DNA of 64,000 nucleotides, from contig CALEQZ010000006.1 of NCBI GenBank assembly GCA_937908115.1, positions 1 to 64,000 on the forward strand, in the 5' to 3' direction. Both the position numbers and the translations under genes were made by a program. The notes under the pieces are model-generated. The model was not told where the DNA came from. It ran no database searches and saw only the letters and a list, made by a program, of their open reading frames with translations. This document shows, one piece after another, positions 49,000 to 58,730 of this stretch (positions are counted from its first letter, which is position 1; the number at the start of each line of letters is the position of its first letter). The DNA comes from an uncultured Alcaligenaceae bacterium. Lineage in GTDB: Bacteria; Pseudomonadota; Gammaproteobacteria; Burkholderiales; Burkholderiaceae_B.

Positions 49000-49761
49000 T
49001 CACGCCTTGAGGTGATAGCCGGTACGGAAGATCCACCAGATCGCACCCATGCACAGCGCCAGGAAAACCACCGTCATGCCCAGGCTGATGCCGACATTGA
49101 TGTCGGCCATGCCGTAGAAGCTCCAGCGAAATCCGCTGACCAGGTACACCACCGGGTTGAACAGCGTCACTTGCTGCCAGAAAGGCGGCAGCATGTTGAT
49201 GGAATAGAAGCTGCCGCCAAGGAAGGTCAGCGGCGTGATGATCATCATGGGCACGATTTGCAGTTTTTCGAAGCCGGTCGCCCAGATGCCCAGCACGAAG
49301 CCGAACATGCTGAAGGTCACGGCCGTCAGCAACAAGAACCCCGCCATCCAGAACGGGTGCTCGATGTGGAAGGGGATGAACACGCGCGCGGTCGCCAGGA
49401 TGATGAGCCCCAGCACCACCGACTTGGTGGCCGCCGCCCCGACGTAGCCGATGACGATCTCGACCCAGGAAACCGGCGCGGACAGGACTTCGTAGATCGT
49501 GCCGGCATACTTGGGCATGTAGATGCCGAACGAGGCGTTGGAGATGCTTTCGGTCATCAACGAAAGCATCAGCAGCCCGGGGATGATAAAGGCCCCGTAT
49601 GCCACGCCGTCGATCTCGCCCACGCGCGAGCCGATGGCTGAACCGAAGACGACGAAGTACAGCGAGGTCGATATCACCGGCGAGGCAATACTCTGCACCA
49701 GGGTGCGCAGCGTGCGCGCCAGCTCGAAACGGTAGATTGCGCGAATGGCGTGGAAATTCAT
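49000..49761 (-). CDS. yadH: ABC-2 type transporter permease
   Basis: Inner-membrane permease of 253 residues with six hydrophobic segments (ABC-2 fold). The FSMFGFVLGIWATGFEKLQIVPMMIITPLTFLGGSFYSI region is the conserved ABC-2 signature area. It pairs with the upstream ATPase, whose stop overlaps its start (ATGA). Similar YadGH pairs are exporters of unknown substrate. Confidence 0.9.
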   Translation of the reverse strand: MNFHAIRAIYRFELARTLRTLVQSIASPVISTSLYFVVFGSAIGSRVGEIDGVAYGAFIIPGLLMLSLMTESISNASFGIYMPKYAGTIYEVLSAPVSWVEIVIGYVGAAATKSVVLGLIILATARVFIPFHIEHPFWMAGFLLLTAVTFSMFGFVLGIWATGFEKLQIVPMMIITPLTFLGGSFYSINMLPPFWQQVTLFNPVVYLVSGFRWSFYGMADINVGISLGMTVVFLALCMGAIWWIFRTGYHLKA

Positions 49762-50684
49762 GGCTGGCCCCTGACCAGGCTAACGAAGATTTCCTCCAGC
49801 GAGCTCTGGCTGGAGTGCAGGTCCTTGAACTCTATGCCGCGCGCCTGCAGGCTGCGCAGCAGTTCGGCGATGCCGGTGTCGTGCGACTGCGCGTCGAAGG
49901 TATAGACGATCTCGGTGCCATCGGCCGACAGTTCCAGCTTGTAGGCGTCCAATCCCGGCGGCACCGCCGACAGCGGCTGCTGCAGGGACAGCGTCAGCTG
50001 CTTTTTGCCGAGCTTGCGCATCAGCGTGCGCTTGTCTTCGACCAGGACGATCTCGCCGTGGTTGATGATGCCGATCCGGTCGGCCATCTCCTCGGCTTCC
50101 TCGATATAGTGGGTAGTCAGGATGATGGTCACGCCCCGCTCCCGCAGTCCGCGCACCATTTCCCACATGTCGCGGCGCAACTCCACGTCCACGCCGGCAG
50201 TCGGCTCGTCCAGGAACAGGATTTCGGGCTCGTGCGACAGCGCCTTGGCAATCAGCACGCGCCGCTTCATGCCGCCGGACAGCGCCATCACCTTGGTGTC
50301 CCTTTTGTCCCAAAGCGACAGCGTACGCAGGACGTTCTCGATGTGGGCCGGATCGGGTGGCAGCCCGAACAGGCCGCGGCTGAAGGTGACCGTAGCCCGC
50401 ACGGTTTCGAACATGTCGGTGAACAGTTCCTGCGGGACCAAGCCGATCTTGCGCCGCGCCGCGCGATAGTCGCGCACCACGTCGTGGCCGGCGGCGAGCA
50501 CCGTGCCTTCGCTGGGCGTGACCAACCCGCAAATGATGCTGATCAAGGTCGTCTTGCCCGCGCCGTTAGGCCCGAGCAGGGCGAAGATCTCGCCCTTGCG
50601 GATGTCCAGGTTGACGCCCTTGAGCGCCTGGAAGCCGCTGGCGTAGGTTTTCTTGAGGTTTCTTACTGAAATGACTGGCTGCAC
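49758..50684 (-). CDS. yadG: ABC transporter ATPase
   Basis: ATPase of the ABC-2 exporter, 308 residues. Walker A GPNGAGKTT (about 39-47), Q-loop LVPQELFTD, signature ALSGGMKRR, Walker B LFLDEPTAGVD and H-loop TTHYIEEAE are intact. The start is GTG 50684, set by AGGAGG just upstream. A 70-residue C-terminal extension after the nucleotide-binding domain is usual in this class. Couples to the permease through an overlapping stop and start. Confidence 0.93.
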   Translation of the reverse strand: MQPVISVRNLKKTYASGFQALKGVNLDIRKGEIFALLGPNGAGKTTLISIICGLVTPSEGTVLAAGHDVVRDYRAARRKIGLVPQELFTDMFETVRATVTFSRGLFGLPPDPAHIENVLRTLSLWDKRDTKVMALSGGMKRRVLIAKALSHEPEILFLDEPTAGVDVELRRDMWEMVRGLRERGVTIILTTHYIEEAEEMADRIGIINHGEIVLVEDKRTLMRKLGKKQLTLSLQQPLSAVPPGLDAYKLELSADGTEIVYTFDAQSHDTGIAELLRSLQARGIEFKDLHSSQSSLEEIFVSLVRGQP

Positions 50685-50897
50685 GCGCCCTCCTTGTGCG
50701 GCTTGGCGCCGCGCGCGGGTTTGCGCGCCGGCGCGCCCGCGGCGCTCTTGGCGCGGCGGGCATCCGGGCATAAGCATAGACGCGGGCGGCCCTGGCGCCG
50801 CAAATAGCCCCTTGGCGACGGGGTAAATCGCCGGTCGGCCACGCGGGCCTACACTAGCGCCTTTGCCCATGCCCGCCTCCCCGCACGCCAGCCAGCG

Positions 50898-51233
50898 ATG
50901 GAACAGACCGAACTGAACGACGGCACCGCCGACCGCTTTTTGCTCGATGCGCCCGGCACGTCGCTGCTGGTCTTTCATAGCCGGACCTGCGCCGACTGCC
51001 GGCTGGCGCGCGAGCGGCTGCCGCGCATGCGACTGCCCGTCGAGCGCCTGTGCTGGATCGACGCCGGGGACAACGGCGGACTGGTCCAGCGCTACGAGGT
51101 GTTTCACCTGCCTGCGCTATTCGTCGTGCGCGACGGCGTGTTCTACGGCCCCGTGCACGCCCGGCTGGACGAATGGGACATCCGCCGCCAGTTGGCGCTG
51201 GCGCTGAGCAATCACCCGGCCGAACTGCCGTAG
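50898..51233 (+). CDS. Thioredoxin-like protein
   Basis: A 111-residue thioredoxin-fold protein without signal peptide. Active-site motif is Cys31-Ala-Asp-Cys34 rather than CGPC, and cis-Pro is in FHLPALFVV. Such co-chaperone-type thioredoxin-like proteins are common in betaproteobacteria; specific role unknown. It is divergent from the ABC gene across a 213-base gap and convergent with the LysR gene. An inverted repeat lies in the convergent gap. Confidence 0.85.
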   Translation: MEQTELNDGTADRFLLDAPGTSLLVFHSRTCADCRLARERLPRMRLPVERLCWIDAGDNGGLVQRYEVFHLPALFVVRDGVFYGPVHARLDEWDIRRQLALALSNHPAELP

Positions 51234-51243
51234 CCGGTGCAGC

Positions 51244-51275
51244 GGCGGTGCGTCGCACGCGCGCGGCGCACCGCC
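51244..51275. repeat. Perfect inverted repeat between convergent genes
   Basis: GGCGGTGCG (51244-51252) and CGCACCGCC (51267-51275) form a 9-bp stem with a 14-base loop in the 105-base gap between the thioredoxin-like and LysR genes. No T-run follows on either strand. It may act in RNA stability or Rho-dependent ending, but this is not shown. Confidence 0.5.
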
Positions 51276-51338
51276 ATGCGGGCCTGCCATCGCCTGCCGG
51301 CCAGTCGCCGTGCATGGGCGGCACGCAGCTCGGCCCGG

Positions 51339-52235
51339 CTACACCAAGTGCGGCCGCAGGACGTCCTCGAGCCACTCCATGAACGCGCGGACCCGCGCCG
51401 GCACGCGCCGGTCAGCATAGAGCAGCGTCAGCGGCAGGGGAGCAGGCCGGTGCCGGGGCAGCACCTCGACCAGCTCGCCGCGCGCCACATACTTGGCCGC
51501 GCCCAGGCGCGGCGCCTGGATGATCCCCAGCCCGGCCAGGCAAGCGGCCAGGTAAGCGTCCGCATTGTTGACCGTCAGCACGCCGGGCATGTCCAGCCGG
51601 CGGACCCGGCCGTTTTCGTGGCATTCCCAGCCGACCGGCCGCGCGCCCAGCACGCTCGCATAGTGCACCAAGCGGTGGCGCGGCAGGTCGTCTAGGCTGC
51701 GCGGCTCGCCGTGGCGCGCCAGGTAGGCGGGGCTGGCGTAATTGTGCTGAGGCAGGCCGCCGAGCAGCCGGCCCACCAGCGAGGAATCGCGGGCGCCGCC
51801 GGCGCGCACCACGCAGTCGAAGCCTTCGCGCACCACGTCGACCAGCCGGTCGGTGCTGCTCAGCTCCACGGTCAGCCCGGGGTGCGCGTCCAGGAACTCG
51901 GGCAGGCGCGGCAGCACCACCTCCCGGGCCACGCCCGAGGACATGTCCACGCGCAGCCGGCCGGACAGCGCCGCCGGACTGCGGCGGAACAGGCTTTGCA
52001 GGCTTTCCATGTCGGCCAGCAGCTGGCGGCCCCGTTCATAGGCCGCCTCGCCTTCCTGGGTCAGGCGCACCTGCCGCGTCGTCCGCTGCAACAGCCGCGC
52101 GCCCAGCTGGGCCTCCAGCTGCTGGACGGCCTTGGAAACGGTGGCGCGCGGCATGTTCAGCGCCAGCGCCGCGCGGCTGAAGCTGGCCAGTTCGGCGACC
52201 TTGACGAAGACCTGCAGCGCATCGAGCCGGTTCAC
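51339..52235 (-). CDS. LysR-family transcriptional regulator
   Basis: A 298-residue LysR-type regulator. N-terminal winged helix: LDALQVFVKVAELASFSRAALALNMPRATVSKAVQQLEAQLGARLLQR (1-50). The C-terminal two-lobed effector domain follows from about 90. It belongs to the branch often found next to oxidoreductases. It is divergent from an SDR gene across a 150-base AT-richer gap, the classical arrangement for control of that gene and of itself. Confidence 0.93.
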   Translation of the reverse strand: MNRLDALQVFVKVAELASFSRAALALNMPRATVSKAVQQLEAQLGARLLQRTTRQVRLTQEGEAAYERGRQLLADMESLQSLFRRSPAALSGRLRVDMSSGVAREVVLPRLPEFLDAHPGLTVELSSTDRLVDVVREGFDCVVRAGGARDSSLVGRLLGGLPQHNYASPAYLARHGEPRSLDDLPRHRLVHYASVLGARPVGWECHENGRVRRLDMPGVLTVNNADAYLAACLAGLGIIQAPRLGAAKYVARGELVEVLPRHRPAPLPLTLLYADRRVPARVRAFMEWLEDVLRPHLV

Positions 52236-52385
52236 GCGTCACCCCCATGACCCGCGCCGGGCCAATTGTCCATAAAACAACAACAGTGTAGTGGCAAGAA
52301 GTTGATTTATTGCCGATTGATACACCAATAGACTGCCCTGCATGGAAGCCGATGCCCGGCGTCCGCCACTTGAAGGAATTCCGCC

Positions 52386-53144
52386 ATGCAAGACAAGATC
52401 GCCCTGATCACCGGCGGCAGCCGCGGCCTGGGCCGCAACGCCGCCCTGCACGTCGCCCGCGCCGGCGCCGACGTCATCCTGACCTACCGCAGCCGCGCCG
52501 ACGAGGCCGCGCAAGCCGTGGCCGAGATCGAATCGCTGGGCCGGCGCGCCGCGGCCCTGCAATTGGAAGCGGGCGACGTCGCCGCCTTCGGCCCGTTCGC
52601 ACACGCCGTCGCCAGCCTGCTGCGCGAGAAGTGGCAACGCGAGCGCTTCGATTTCCTGGTCAACAACGCCGGCATGGGGCTGCGCGCCCCCTTCGCCGAG
52701 ACCACGGTCGAGCAGTTCGACCAACTGGTCAACGTCCACTTCAAGGGGCCGTTTTTCCTGACCCAGGCGCTGCTGCCCCTGATCGCCGACGGCGGGCGCA
52801 TCCTCAACGTGTCCAGCGGGCTGGCCCGCTTTTCCTTGCCGGGCAGCGGGGCATACGCCGCCGTGAAGGGCGCCATGGAAGTCCTGACCCGCTACCAAGC
52901 CAGGGAATTGGGCCCGCGCGGCATCCGCGTCAACATCGTGGCGCCCGGCGCCATCGAGACCGACTTCGGCGGCGGCACGGTGCGCGACAACCCGGAGGTG
53001 AACCGCTTCGTCGCGGCGCAGACGGCGCTGGGGCGCGCCGGCCTGCCCGACGACGTCGGCGGCGCCATCGCGGCGCTGCTGGGCGACGGCACGGGCTGGA
53101 TCACCGGCCAGCGCATCGAGGTCTCGGGCGGCATGTTCCTGTAG
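52386..53144 (+). CDS. Short-chain dehydrogenase/reductase
   Basis: SDR oxidoreductase of 252 residues with all motifs: GGSRGLGRN (about 10-18), NNAG, LNVSSGLARF (Ser) and YAAVK (Tyr about 158, Lys about 162). The C-terminus WITGQRIEVSGGMFL is typical. The substrate is unknown. The divergent LysR gene probably regulates it. It ends 80 bases before the antiporter GTG start. Confidence 0.92.
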   Translation: MQDKIALITGGSRGLGRNAALHVARAGADVILTYRSRADEAAQAVAEIESLGRRAAALQLEAGDVAAFGPFAHAVASLLREKWQRERFDFLVNNAGMGLRAPFAETTVEQFDQLVNVHFKGPFFLTQALLPLIADGGRILNVSSGLARFSLPGSGAYAAVKGAMEVLTRYQARELGPRGIRVNIVAPGAIETDFGGGTVRDNPEVNRFVAAQTALGRAGLPDDVGGAIAALLGDGTGWITGQRIEVSGGMFL

Positions 53145-53224
53145 GCATTGGCGGCATCCGGCTGCGGCAGAATTGGTAGCATTGCCTGGCGCGCGTGCCC
53201 GCCGCCGATGGCCAAGGAGCCTTT

Positions 53225-54865
53225 GTGGATGCCATAGCCGTTTCGCTGGTCATGTTCATCGCCGTCCTGGTCAGCGGCATGATCGTCCGGGTGCTGCCCG
53301 TGGCCGTGCCGCTGCCCCTGGTGCAGATCGCCCTGGGCGCGCTGATCTCGGGGGTTTTCCATCACGGCGTGCGGCTCGATCCCGAGATCTTCTTTTTTCT
53401 CTTCCTGCCCCCGCTGCTGTTCCTGGATGGATGGCGCATCCCCAAGGAAGGCCTGCTGCGGGACAAGTTCTCCATCATCGAGTTGGCCTTCGGACTAGTC
53501 ATCTTTACGGTGATCGGGCTGGGCCTGCTCATCCACTGGATGATCCCCGCCATGCCTTTGCCGGTGGCGTTCGCGCTGGCAGCCATCGTCTCGCCCACCG
53601 ACCCCGTGGCGGTGTCGGCCATCACGCAGCGCGTGGCCATCCCGGGCCGCATCATGCACATCCTGGAAGGCGAATCGCTGCTCAATGACGCCAGCGGCCT
53701 GGTCGCCTTCCGCTTCGCGGTGGCCGCCGCGGTCACCGGCACGTTTTCGCTGGCCACTGCGGCGACCTCGTTCCTGTGGGTGGCGCTGGCGGGCTTGGCC
53801 ATCGGCGGTGGCTTCGCGTGGCTGATAACGACTGCCAAGGCCGTTTTCAGCCGGCGCTATGGCGAGGAGCCCGGCTCGGAGATCCTGCTCAGCCTGCTGA
53901 TCCCCTTCGGCGCCTATGGGCTGGCCGAACATGCTGGGGCATCGGGCATCCTGGCCGCGGTGGCCGCCGGCATCGTCATGAGCTACGCGGAACTGTCGGG
54001 GCGGGCGCTGGCGACCACGCGCATGCAGCGCACGGCGGTCTGGAACATGGTGCAGTTCACCTTGAACGGCATCATGTTCGTACTGCTCGGCGAACAGCTG
54101 CCTGCCATCTTCGAGGGTGCGGCGCACGCGGCCGCGCAAACCGGCCATCACAGCCTTTGGTGGCTGGTCGCCTACGCGCTCGGCATCAACGTCGCGCTGG
54201 CGCTGCTGCGCTTTGGCTGGGTCTGGATATCGCTGCAGGCCGGGCGCATCGCCGCGCGCTGGCAGGGGCGCGAGGCGCCGCCGCCCAGCCTGCGCCTGAC
54301 CCTGGCCATGTCACTGGCTGGCGTGCGCGGGGCCATCACACTGGCCGGTGTGCTGACATTGCCGCTGACGCTGGCCGACGGCTCGCCGTTTCCCGCGCGC
54401 GACCTGGCCATCTTCCTGGCGGCCATGGTCATCATCCTTTCGCTGCTCGCCGCCAGCATCGGGCTGCCGCGGCTGTTGAGGAACCTCGAGGCGCCACCGG
54501 AGACCGAACGCCAGCACCAAGAGGAACTGGCCGAGACCGCGGCCCGCGAGGCCGCCTGCCGGGGCATCCAGGACGCGCTGGGCAAGCTGACCCAGGCGCA
54601 CCCGGACGAAGACCCCGCCGTGTTCACCGAAGTCGCCGCCCGGGTCACGAGCAGCTTCAACCAAACCGTCTACGGCGGCATGGGCCAGGAAGCCGACGCC
54701 ATCGCCATCCAGCGGCAAGCCGAGATCGAGCGCCAGCTGCGCTTGGCCGCATTGGCGGCCTCGCGCGACGAAATCTTCCGCCTGGCACGCAACGGCCGGA
54801 TTTCCGACGAACTGGCCCGCGAACAGGTGCGCAGGATAGACCTGCAGGAGGCCAGGCTGCATTAA
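53225..54865 (+). CDS. CPA1-type Na+/H+ antiporter
   Basis: Cation/proton antiporter of 546 residues with about 12 membrane spans. SPTDPVAVSAI and EGESLLNDASGLVAFRFAV are the CPA1 ion-exchange motifs. A C-terminal hydrophilic domain of about 130 residues (from 430) is rich in Glu/Arg. The start GTG 53225 is supported by AAGGAG at 53213-53218 (6 bases spacing); an upstream GTG at 53195 would add ten residues without a site. Roles in pH or Na+ balance are expected. Its stop overlaps the convergent MFS stop by two bases. Confidence 0.9.
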   Translation: MDAIAVSLVMFIAVLVSGMIVRVLPVAVPLPLVQIALGALISGVFHHGVRLDPEIFFFLFLPPLLFLDGWRIPKEGLLRDKFSIIELAFGLVIFTVIGLGLLIHWMIPAMPLPVAFALAAIVSPTDPVAVSAITQRVAIPGRIMHILEGESLLNDASGLVAFRFAVAAAVTGTFSLATAATSFLWVALAGLAIGGGFAWLITTAKAVFSRRYGEEPGSEILLSLLIPFGAYGLAEHAGASGILAAVAAGIVMSYAELSGRALATTRMQRTAVWNMVQFTLNGIMFVLLGEQLPAIFEGAAHAAAQTGHHSLWWLVAYALGINVALALLRFGWVWISLQAGRIAARWQGREAPPPSLRLTLAMSLAGVRGAITLAGVLTLPLTLADGSPFPARDLAIFLAAMVIILSLLAASIGLPRLLRNLEAPPETERQHQEELAETAAREAACRGIQDALGKLTQAHPDEDPAVFTEVAARVTSSFNQTVYGGMGQEADAIAIQRQAEIERQLRLAALAASRDEIFRLARNGRISDELAREQVRRIDLQEARLH

Positions 54866-56052
54866 CCGCCGCGGCGGCCCCCGAAGTACGTCGGCCAGAA
54901 GGCCGCCATCCCGAGGACGGGGCCGGCCGCCAAGGGCAGCAGCACATAGCGTGCGCCCACGGCATCGGCCAGCGCGCCAGTCAGCTGGATGCTGGCCACC
55001 GTGACCGAAAAGCCGATGCAATTGATGAGCGTGACGATGCTGCCCACCTGCCCGGGCGGGGCCTCGCGCGCGTTGAGCGCGGAAAACTGCGCCGAATCGC
55101 CAACCACCGCCACGCCCCAGGCCAGCAGGAAAAGCGCCAGCGCAGGCGTGGGCAGGCCAAAGGCCAGCGGTGACAGCAGGCAGCACAGGCCCGAAACGGA
55201 CAGCTGTGCCGCTGCCACGGGCGCGCTGCCGTGCCGCCGCGAAAACACGCCACCCCCCATGCAGCCGGCCGCGCCTGCGGCGATCACCGCGAACGTGCAC
55301 AGGGACAGCACGGGCGCCGGCGGCGCCAGCCCCTGCGACTGGAAATGGCCCGCGAGATAGAACGGGACGAACGCCCAGAACGCGTACAGCTCCCACATAT
55401 GGCCGACGTAGCCGCAAGCGGCCGCGCGCAAGCGTGCTCGCTCGCGCCAGGCACGCGCCAGCGCCGCCCCGCCTGCGGCTTCGGGCCCGGCGGCATAGGG
55501 ACCTTCGGGCACCGTCACACGCAGCACGATCCCGCCCATCACCGCCAGCGCCGAGGATGCGGCCAACACCGGTTGCCAGCCCGGCGCGGCCTCCAGTCCA
55601 TGCACCAGGTAAGGGAAGGCCGTGCCCAGCACCAAGGCCCCTGTCAGGAAGCCCAGCGCCTTGCCCAGCTCATCCCGGTACCAGCCGGCCGCCACCTTGA
55701 TGCCGACCGGATAAATGCCCGCCAGCGCCACGCCCACCAGGAAACGCGCCGACAGCACGGCTTCGGGTGACGCCCAACGCTGGGCCAGCCAAGTCAGCGG
55801 ATAGTTGCACAGCGCGCCCGCGCAGCACGAGGCGAAAAACAGCGACGTCGCCCGGTAACGATCGGACAAGCGCAGCCGCGCCGACAACAGCGTGCCGGCG
55901 ATGAAGCCCAGCTGCACGGCGCTGGCCAGCCAGGCCGCGCTCACGCCGCCGGCCAGTTCGGCTGCGACGGCGTTGCCGGCGAACCAAAGCGAGGTGCCCG
56001 CGAATTGCGAAAAAACGATGGCCGCCAGAATGCCTGGCCGGCGCTCGCGCAT
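54862..56052 (-). CDS. MFS transporter
   Basis: A 396-residue inner-membrane protein with 12 hydrophobic segments. It begins PGILAAIVFSQFAGTSLWFAGNAVAAELAGG and the first half includes GIYPVGIKVAAGWYRDELGKALG. This resembles the MFS group near CynX/YfcJ-like carriers. ATG 56052 is set by the family-like start MRERRPGIL; an extension upstream is low-complexity. It is 14 bases downstream of the YhaN-like gene on the same strand, so it is likely cotranscribed with it. Substrate unknown. Confidence 0.82.
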   Translation of the reverse strand: MRERRPGILAAIVFSQFAGTSLWFAGNAVAAELAGGVSAAWLASAVQLGFIAGTLLSARLRLSDRYRATSLFFASCCAGALCNYPLTWLAQRWASPEAVLSARFLVGVALAGIYPVGIKVAAGWYRDELGKALGFLTGALVLGTAFPYLVHGLEAAPGWQPVLAASSALAVMGGIVLRVTVPEGPYAAGPEAAGGAALARAWRERARLRAAACGYVGHMWELYAFWAFVPFYLAGHFQSQGLAPPAPVLSLCTFAVIAAGAAGCMGGGVFSRRHGSAPVAAAQLSVSGLCCLLSPLAFGLPTPALALFLLAWGVAVVGDSAQFSALNAREAPPGQVGSIVTLINCIGFSVTVASIQLTGALADAVGARYVLLPLAAGPVLGMAAFWPTYFGGRRGG

Positions 56053-56066
56053 TGCGGGCGCCGCCG

Positions 56067-58730
56067 TCAAAGCGGGTCCCCCGCGGCACCCGTCCCCGGC
56101 AACGACCGCGGCGCGACCCCCAAGTCGCCCCACTTGTCGGGATGGCAGGTAAAGAGCAGTACCTGGTGGCGGCTGCCGGCGTCGAACAGCGCCCGCTTCA
56201 TCTGCGCCAGGCGAAGGTCGTCGCTATGCGCAAGCGCATCGTCCAGGATGACCAGGGTGGGCCGGCCGGCCTCCTTGAGCAGGTCGGCATAGGCCAGGCG
56301 GCAAATCAGCGCCATTTGTTCGCGCGCACCGAAGCTAAGCGCCTCGAACCCGCCCGTTTCGATTTGCCCGCCCCGGTCGCGCATCAGGACGCTCGGCGCC
56401 AGGTCTTCGCCCAGTTCGAGGCTGGCCTGCGCAAACAAGAGCTGCAAGTATCGATTCAGGTGCCGGGCAAGCGGCGCCTGCAACTTCAACGTGGCCGAGC
56501 GCCGCCGGTCGCGCAGCAACCCGTACAGGTAATCGAGCGCCGCAGCGCGCCGCCGCAGTTCGCGCACGCGGCGGGCAGCCTGCTCGGCATCGCGGCGGCA
56601 TTCGGCGTGGCGCTCGTCCAAACCTTGCGCGCCGTCGGCCTGCAAGGCCGCTTCCAGCCTCGCGATGCGTTCGCGCCGCTCGGCGTGGCGCCGCTCGTGT
56701 TGCTCGGCGCTGCGCGTGTAGCGCTCCACATCCTGGCGTAGGATGTCCGGCCGGGCCGCTTCGATTTGCGCCAGCAAGTCCTTGATCCGGCCCTGGACGG
56801 TCGCCTGCTCGGCGCGCGCCTCGAGCAGGCGCTGCTGCGCCAGCGCCTGCCGCTCGGCACGCTCGGGCAAGGCAAGCAACGCCTGCAGGGCCGCAAGCTC
56901 CCGCCGGGCCGCTTCGCTGGCAGTCAGCGCGGCGACCTGCGCCTGCTGCGCCTGCGCCAGCGCCTGCTCGGCCTGCCGCAATGACTCGGCAGCCGCCCCT
57001 TCGGCGGCCTGCACGACGGCGATCGACGTCTCGGCTTCGTCGCCTTCCGGCGCGGTCCCGGCCTGGCCCAATGCCGCTTCGGCCTCTTCCAGGCGTGCGG
57101 CCAGCGCCGCGCGATCGGCGCGCAGCGCGTCGATCCCGTGCGGCGCCAAGGCGCCCAGGCTCGCCGCGCTGGCGCGCGCCTCGGCCTGCGCCTGCTGGAA
57201 GGCCTGCCACCGCACCTCGGCCTGGGCCAGGTCCGGCACGCCCAGCTGCCCGAGCACTGCGTCGTACTGCTCGCGAACCGCCTCGGCGTCGCGGCTGACC
57301 TGGGCGAGATCCGAGCCGCCGGGCTGGATGCGCAGCTTGCCCAGTCCCGGCATCGCGATTTCGGTATCGGCCAGCAGCAGCCGCTGGCCGCTGCCGGCGA
57401 CAGGCTGGCCTGCCACGTCTATGCTCCGGCCGTCGTCCAGCACGTAATGCAGGCGGGTGGCAGCCGCGTCCCTGCGTATGGTCAGTTCGTCCAGCCTGCG
57501 CCGCAGCTCGCGCAGGCGCTGTAGGTCCGCCTCGGCGATCTCGTTGGCTGCGGCCCGCTGCCGTTGCGCCTGCAGCGCGGCCGACGCTGCTTCGGCATCG
57601 GCCAACGCGGCGTCCGCCGCCTGCAGGCGTGCGCGCAATTCGTCGCACCGCCTGGCCGCTTCCTGGCGCGCTTGCCGCTGGCGCGCGCTTTGCAGCGCGG
57701 CGCGCGCCAGCTCGTAGCGGGCGAGTGCGTCGTCGCGGCGCTGCGTCCAGTCGCGCACCTGGGCGGCGGCGGCCTGTGCGCGCGCCTGGGCGTCGTCGCA
57801 ATCGCGCATGCGCCGCTGCGCGTCGGCCTGCTGTGCGTCGTAATCCGCAAGCTGCCCGAGCAACATTGCCAGGTTTTCTTCGATCTGCGTAAGCCGCGCG
57901 CGCGCCTGCGCCAGTTCGTCCTCCAGCCCGACGATGCCGTCGAGCCGGGCTTGCGCCTGCGCGGCCTGGCTGCGCAGCGCCTGCCAAGGCGCCTCGCGCT
58001 CGTCGCGCGCATGTTCGGCCCGCAGGGCCTGCAGCTCGTCGACCTGCTCGCGGTAGCGAACGATCGCTTCATGCAGCGCCTTGGCGCGCTCGGATAGTTC
58101 CGACTGGCGCTTGAGGGCCTGCGCGTAAGCACCGCGCGGCTGGCCGGTGGCCGGCGTAAGCAGTTCGTTGCGCTCGGCCTGCACCGCCGCCAGGATTTCG
58201 TCGCCGCCGCTTGCCGTCACTTCGCCCACGGCATCGACGAGCACGGCGCGCAACCGGTCGGTGGCGTGGGCGACCGGTTCGCGGATCTCATGGCCGGCGC
58301 CCTGCTGCATCCACAACAGGCCCGGGATACCCCAGTGCTCGGCCTTGCTGTTGCCCTTACCCGGATATTGGAAGCCCAGCAGCTCAGCGAGGTGGTCTTC
58401 GGCCTGCGCGCCTTCGTAGCGCTGCGCGCCAGCCAGCAACTCGCAGCGCTTCCTGGCCAAGAAGCTTTTCTTGAGCCGGTACGGCCGGCCGTCGATTTCG
58501 AAATCGAGCTCTACGGTGGGCGCGGCCGACGGTTCGTCCCAAGGGCGCAAATCCTCCACCGCTCCTGAGCGGTGGCGCTCGAAGAACGCCGCGCGTATGG
58601 CCGCGACGATCGTGCTCTTGCCGGCCTCGTTCGGGCCGGTAAACAGGTTGATGCTCGGCTGCAGTCCGGCCAGTTCCAGCGGCCGCCGAAACCGGCGAAA
58701 CTGCTCCAGGCGGATGCGGGTCAGCTTCAC
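56067..58730 (-). CDS. AAA ATPase, SbcC/YhaN-like SMC protein
   Basis: Large SMC-like ATPase, 887 residues. Walker A GPNEAGKST is at 33-41; the Walker B LVILDDALAHSD lies near the end (about 833-844), with a QIETGGFEALSFGAREQM signature before it. A very long Ala/Gln/Arg-rich coiled coil (about 200-760) connects the two. No Cys-x-x-Cys zinc hook was seen in the coil, unlike SbcC/Rad50, so it matches YhaN. YhaN works with the YhaO nuclease in DNA end processing. Its ATG overlaps the YhaO stop (ATGA). Confidence 0.85.
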   Translation of the reverse strand: MKLTRIRLEQFRRFRRPLELAGLQPSINLFTGPNEAGKSTIVAAIRAAFFERHRSGAVEDLRPWDEPSAAPTVELDFEIDGRPYRLKKSFLARKRCELLAGAQRYEGAQAEDHLAELLGFQYPGKGNSKAEHWGIPGLLWMQQGAGHEIREPVAHATDRLRAVLVDAVGEVTASGGDEILAAVQAERNELLTPATGQPRGAYAQALKRQSELSERAKALHEAIVRYREQVDELQALRAEHARDEREAPWQALRSQAAQAQARLDGIVGLEDELAQARARLTQIEENLAMLLGQLADYDAQQADAQRRMRDCDDAQARAQAAAAQVRDWTQRRDDALARYELARAALQSARQRQARQEAARRCDELRARLQAADAALADAEAASAALQAQRQRAAANEIAEADLQRLRELRRRLDELTIRRDAAATRLHYVLDDGRSIDVAGQPVAGSGQRLLLADTEIAMPGLGKLRIQPGGSDLAQVSRDAEAVREQYDAVLGQLGVPDLAQAEVRWQAFQQAQAEARASAASLGALAPHGIDALRADRAALAARLEEAEAALGQAGTAPEGDEAETSIAVVQAAEGAAAESLRQAEQALAQAQQAQVAALTASEAARRELAALQALLALPERAERQALAQQRLLEARAEQATVQGRIKDLLAQIEAARPDILRQDVERYTRSAEQHERRHAERRERIARLEAALQADGAQGLDERHAECRRDAEQAARRVRELRRRAAALDYLYGLLRDRRRSATLKLQAPLARHLNRYLQLLFAQASLELGEDLAPSVLMRDRGGQIETGGFEALSFGAREQMALICRLAYADLLKEAGRPTLVILDDALAHSDDLRLAQMKRALFDAGSRHQVLLFTCHPDKWGDLGVAPRSLPGTGAAGDPL

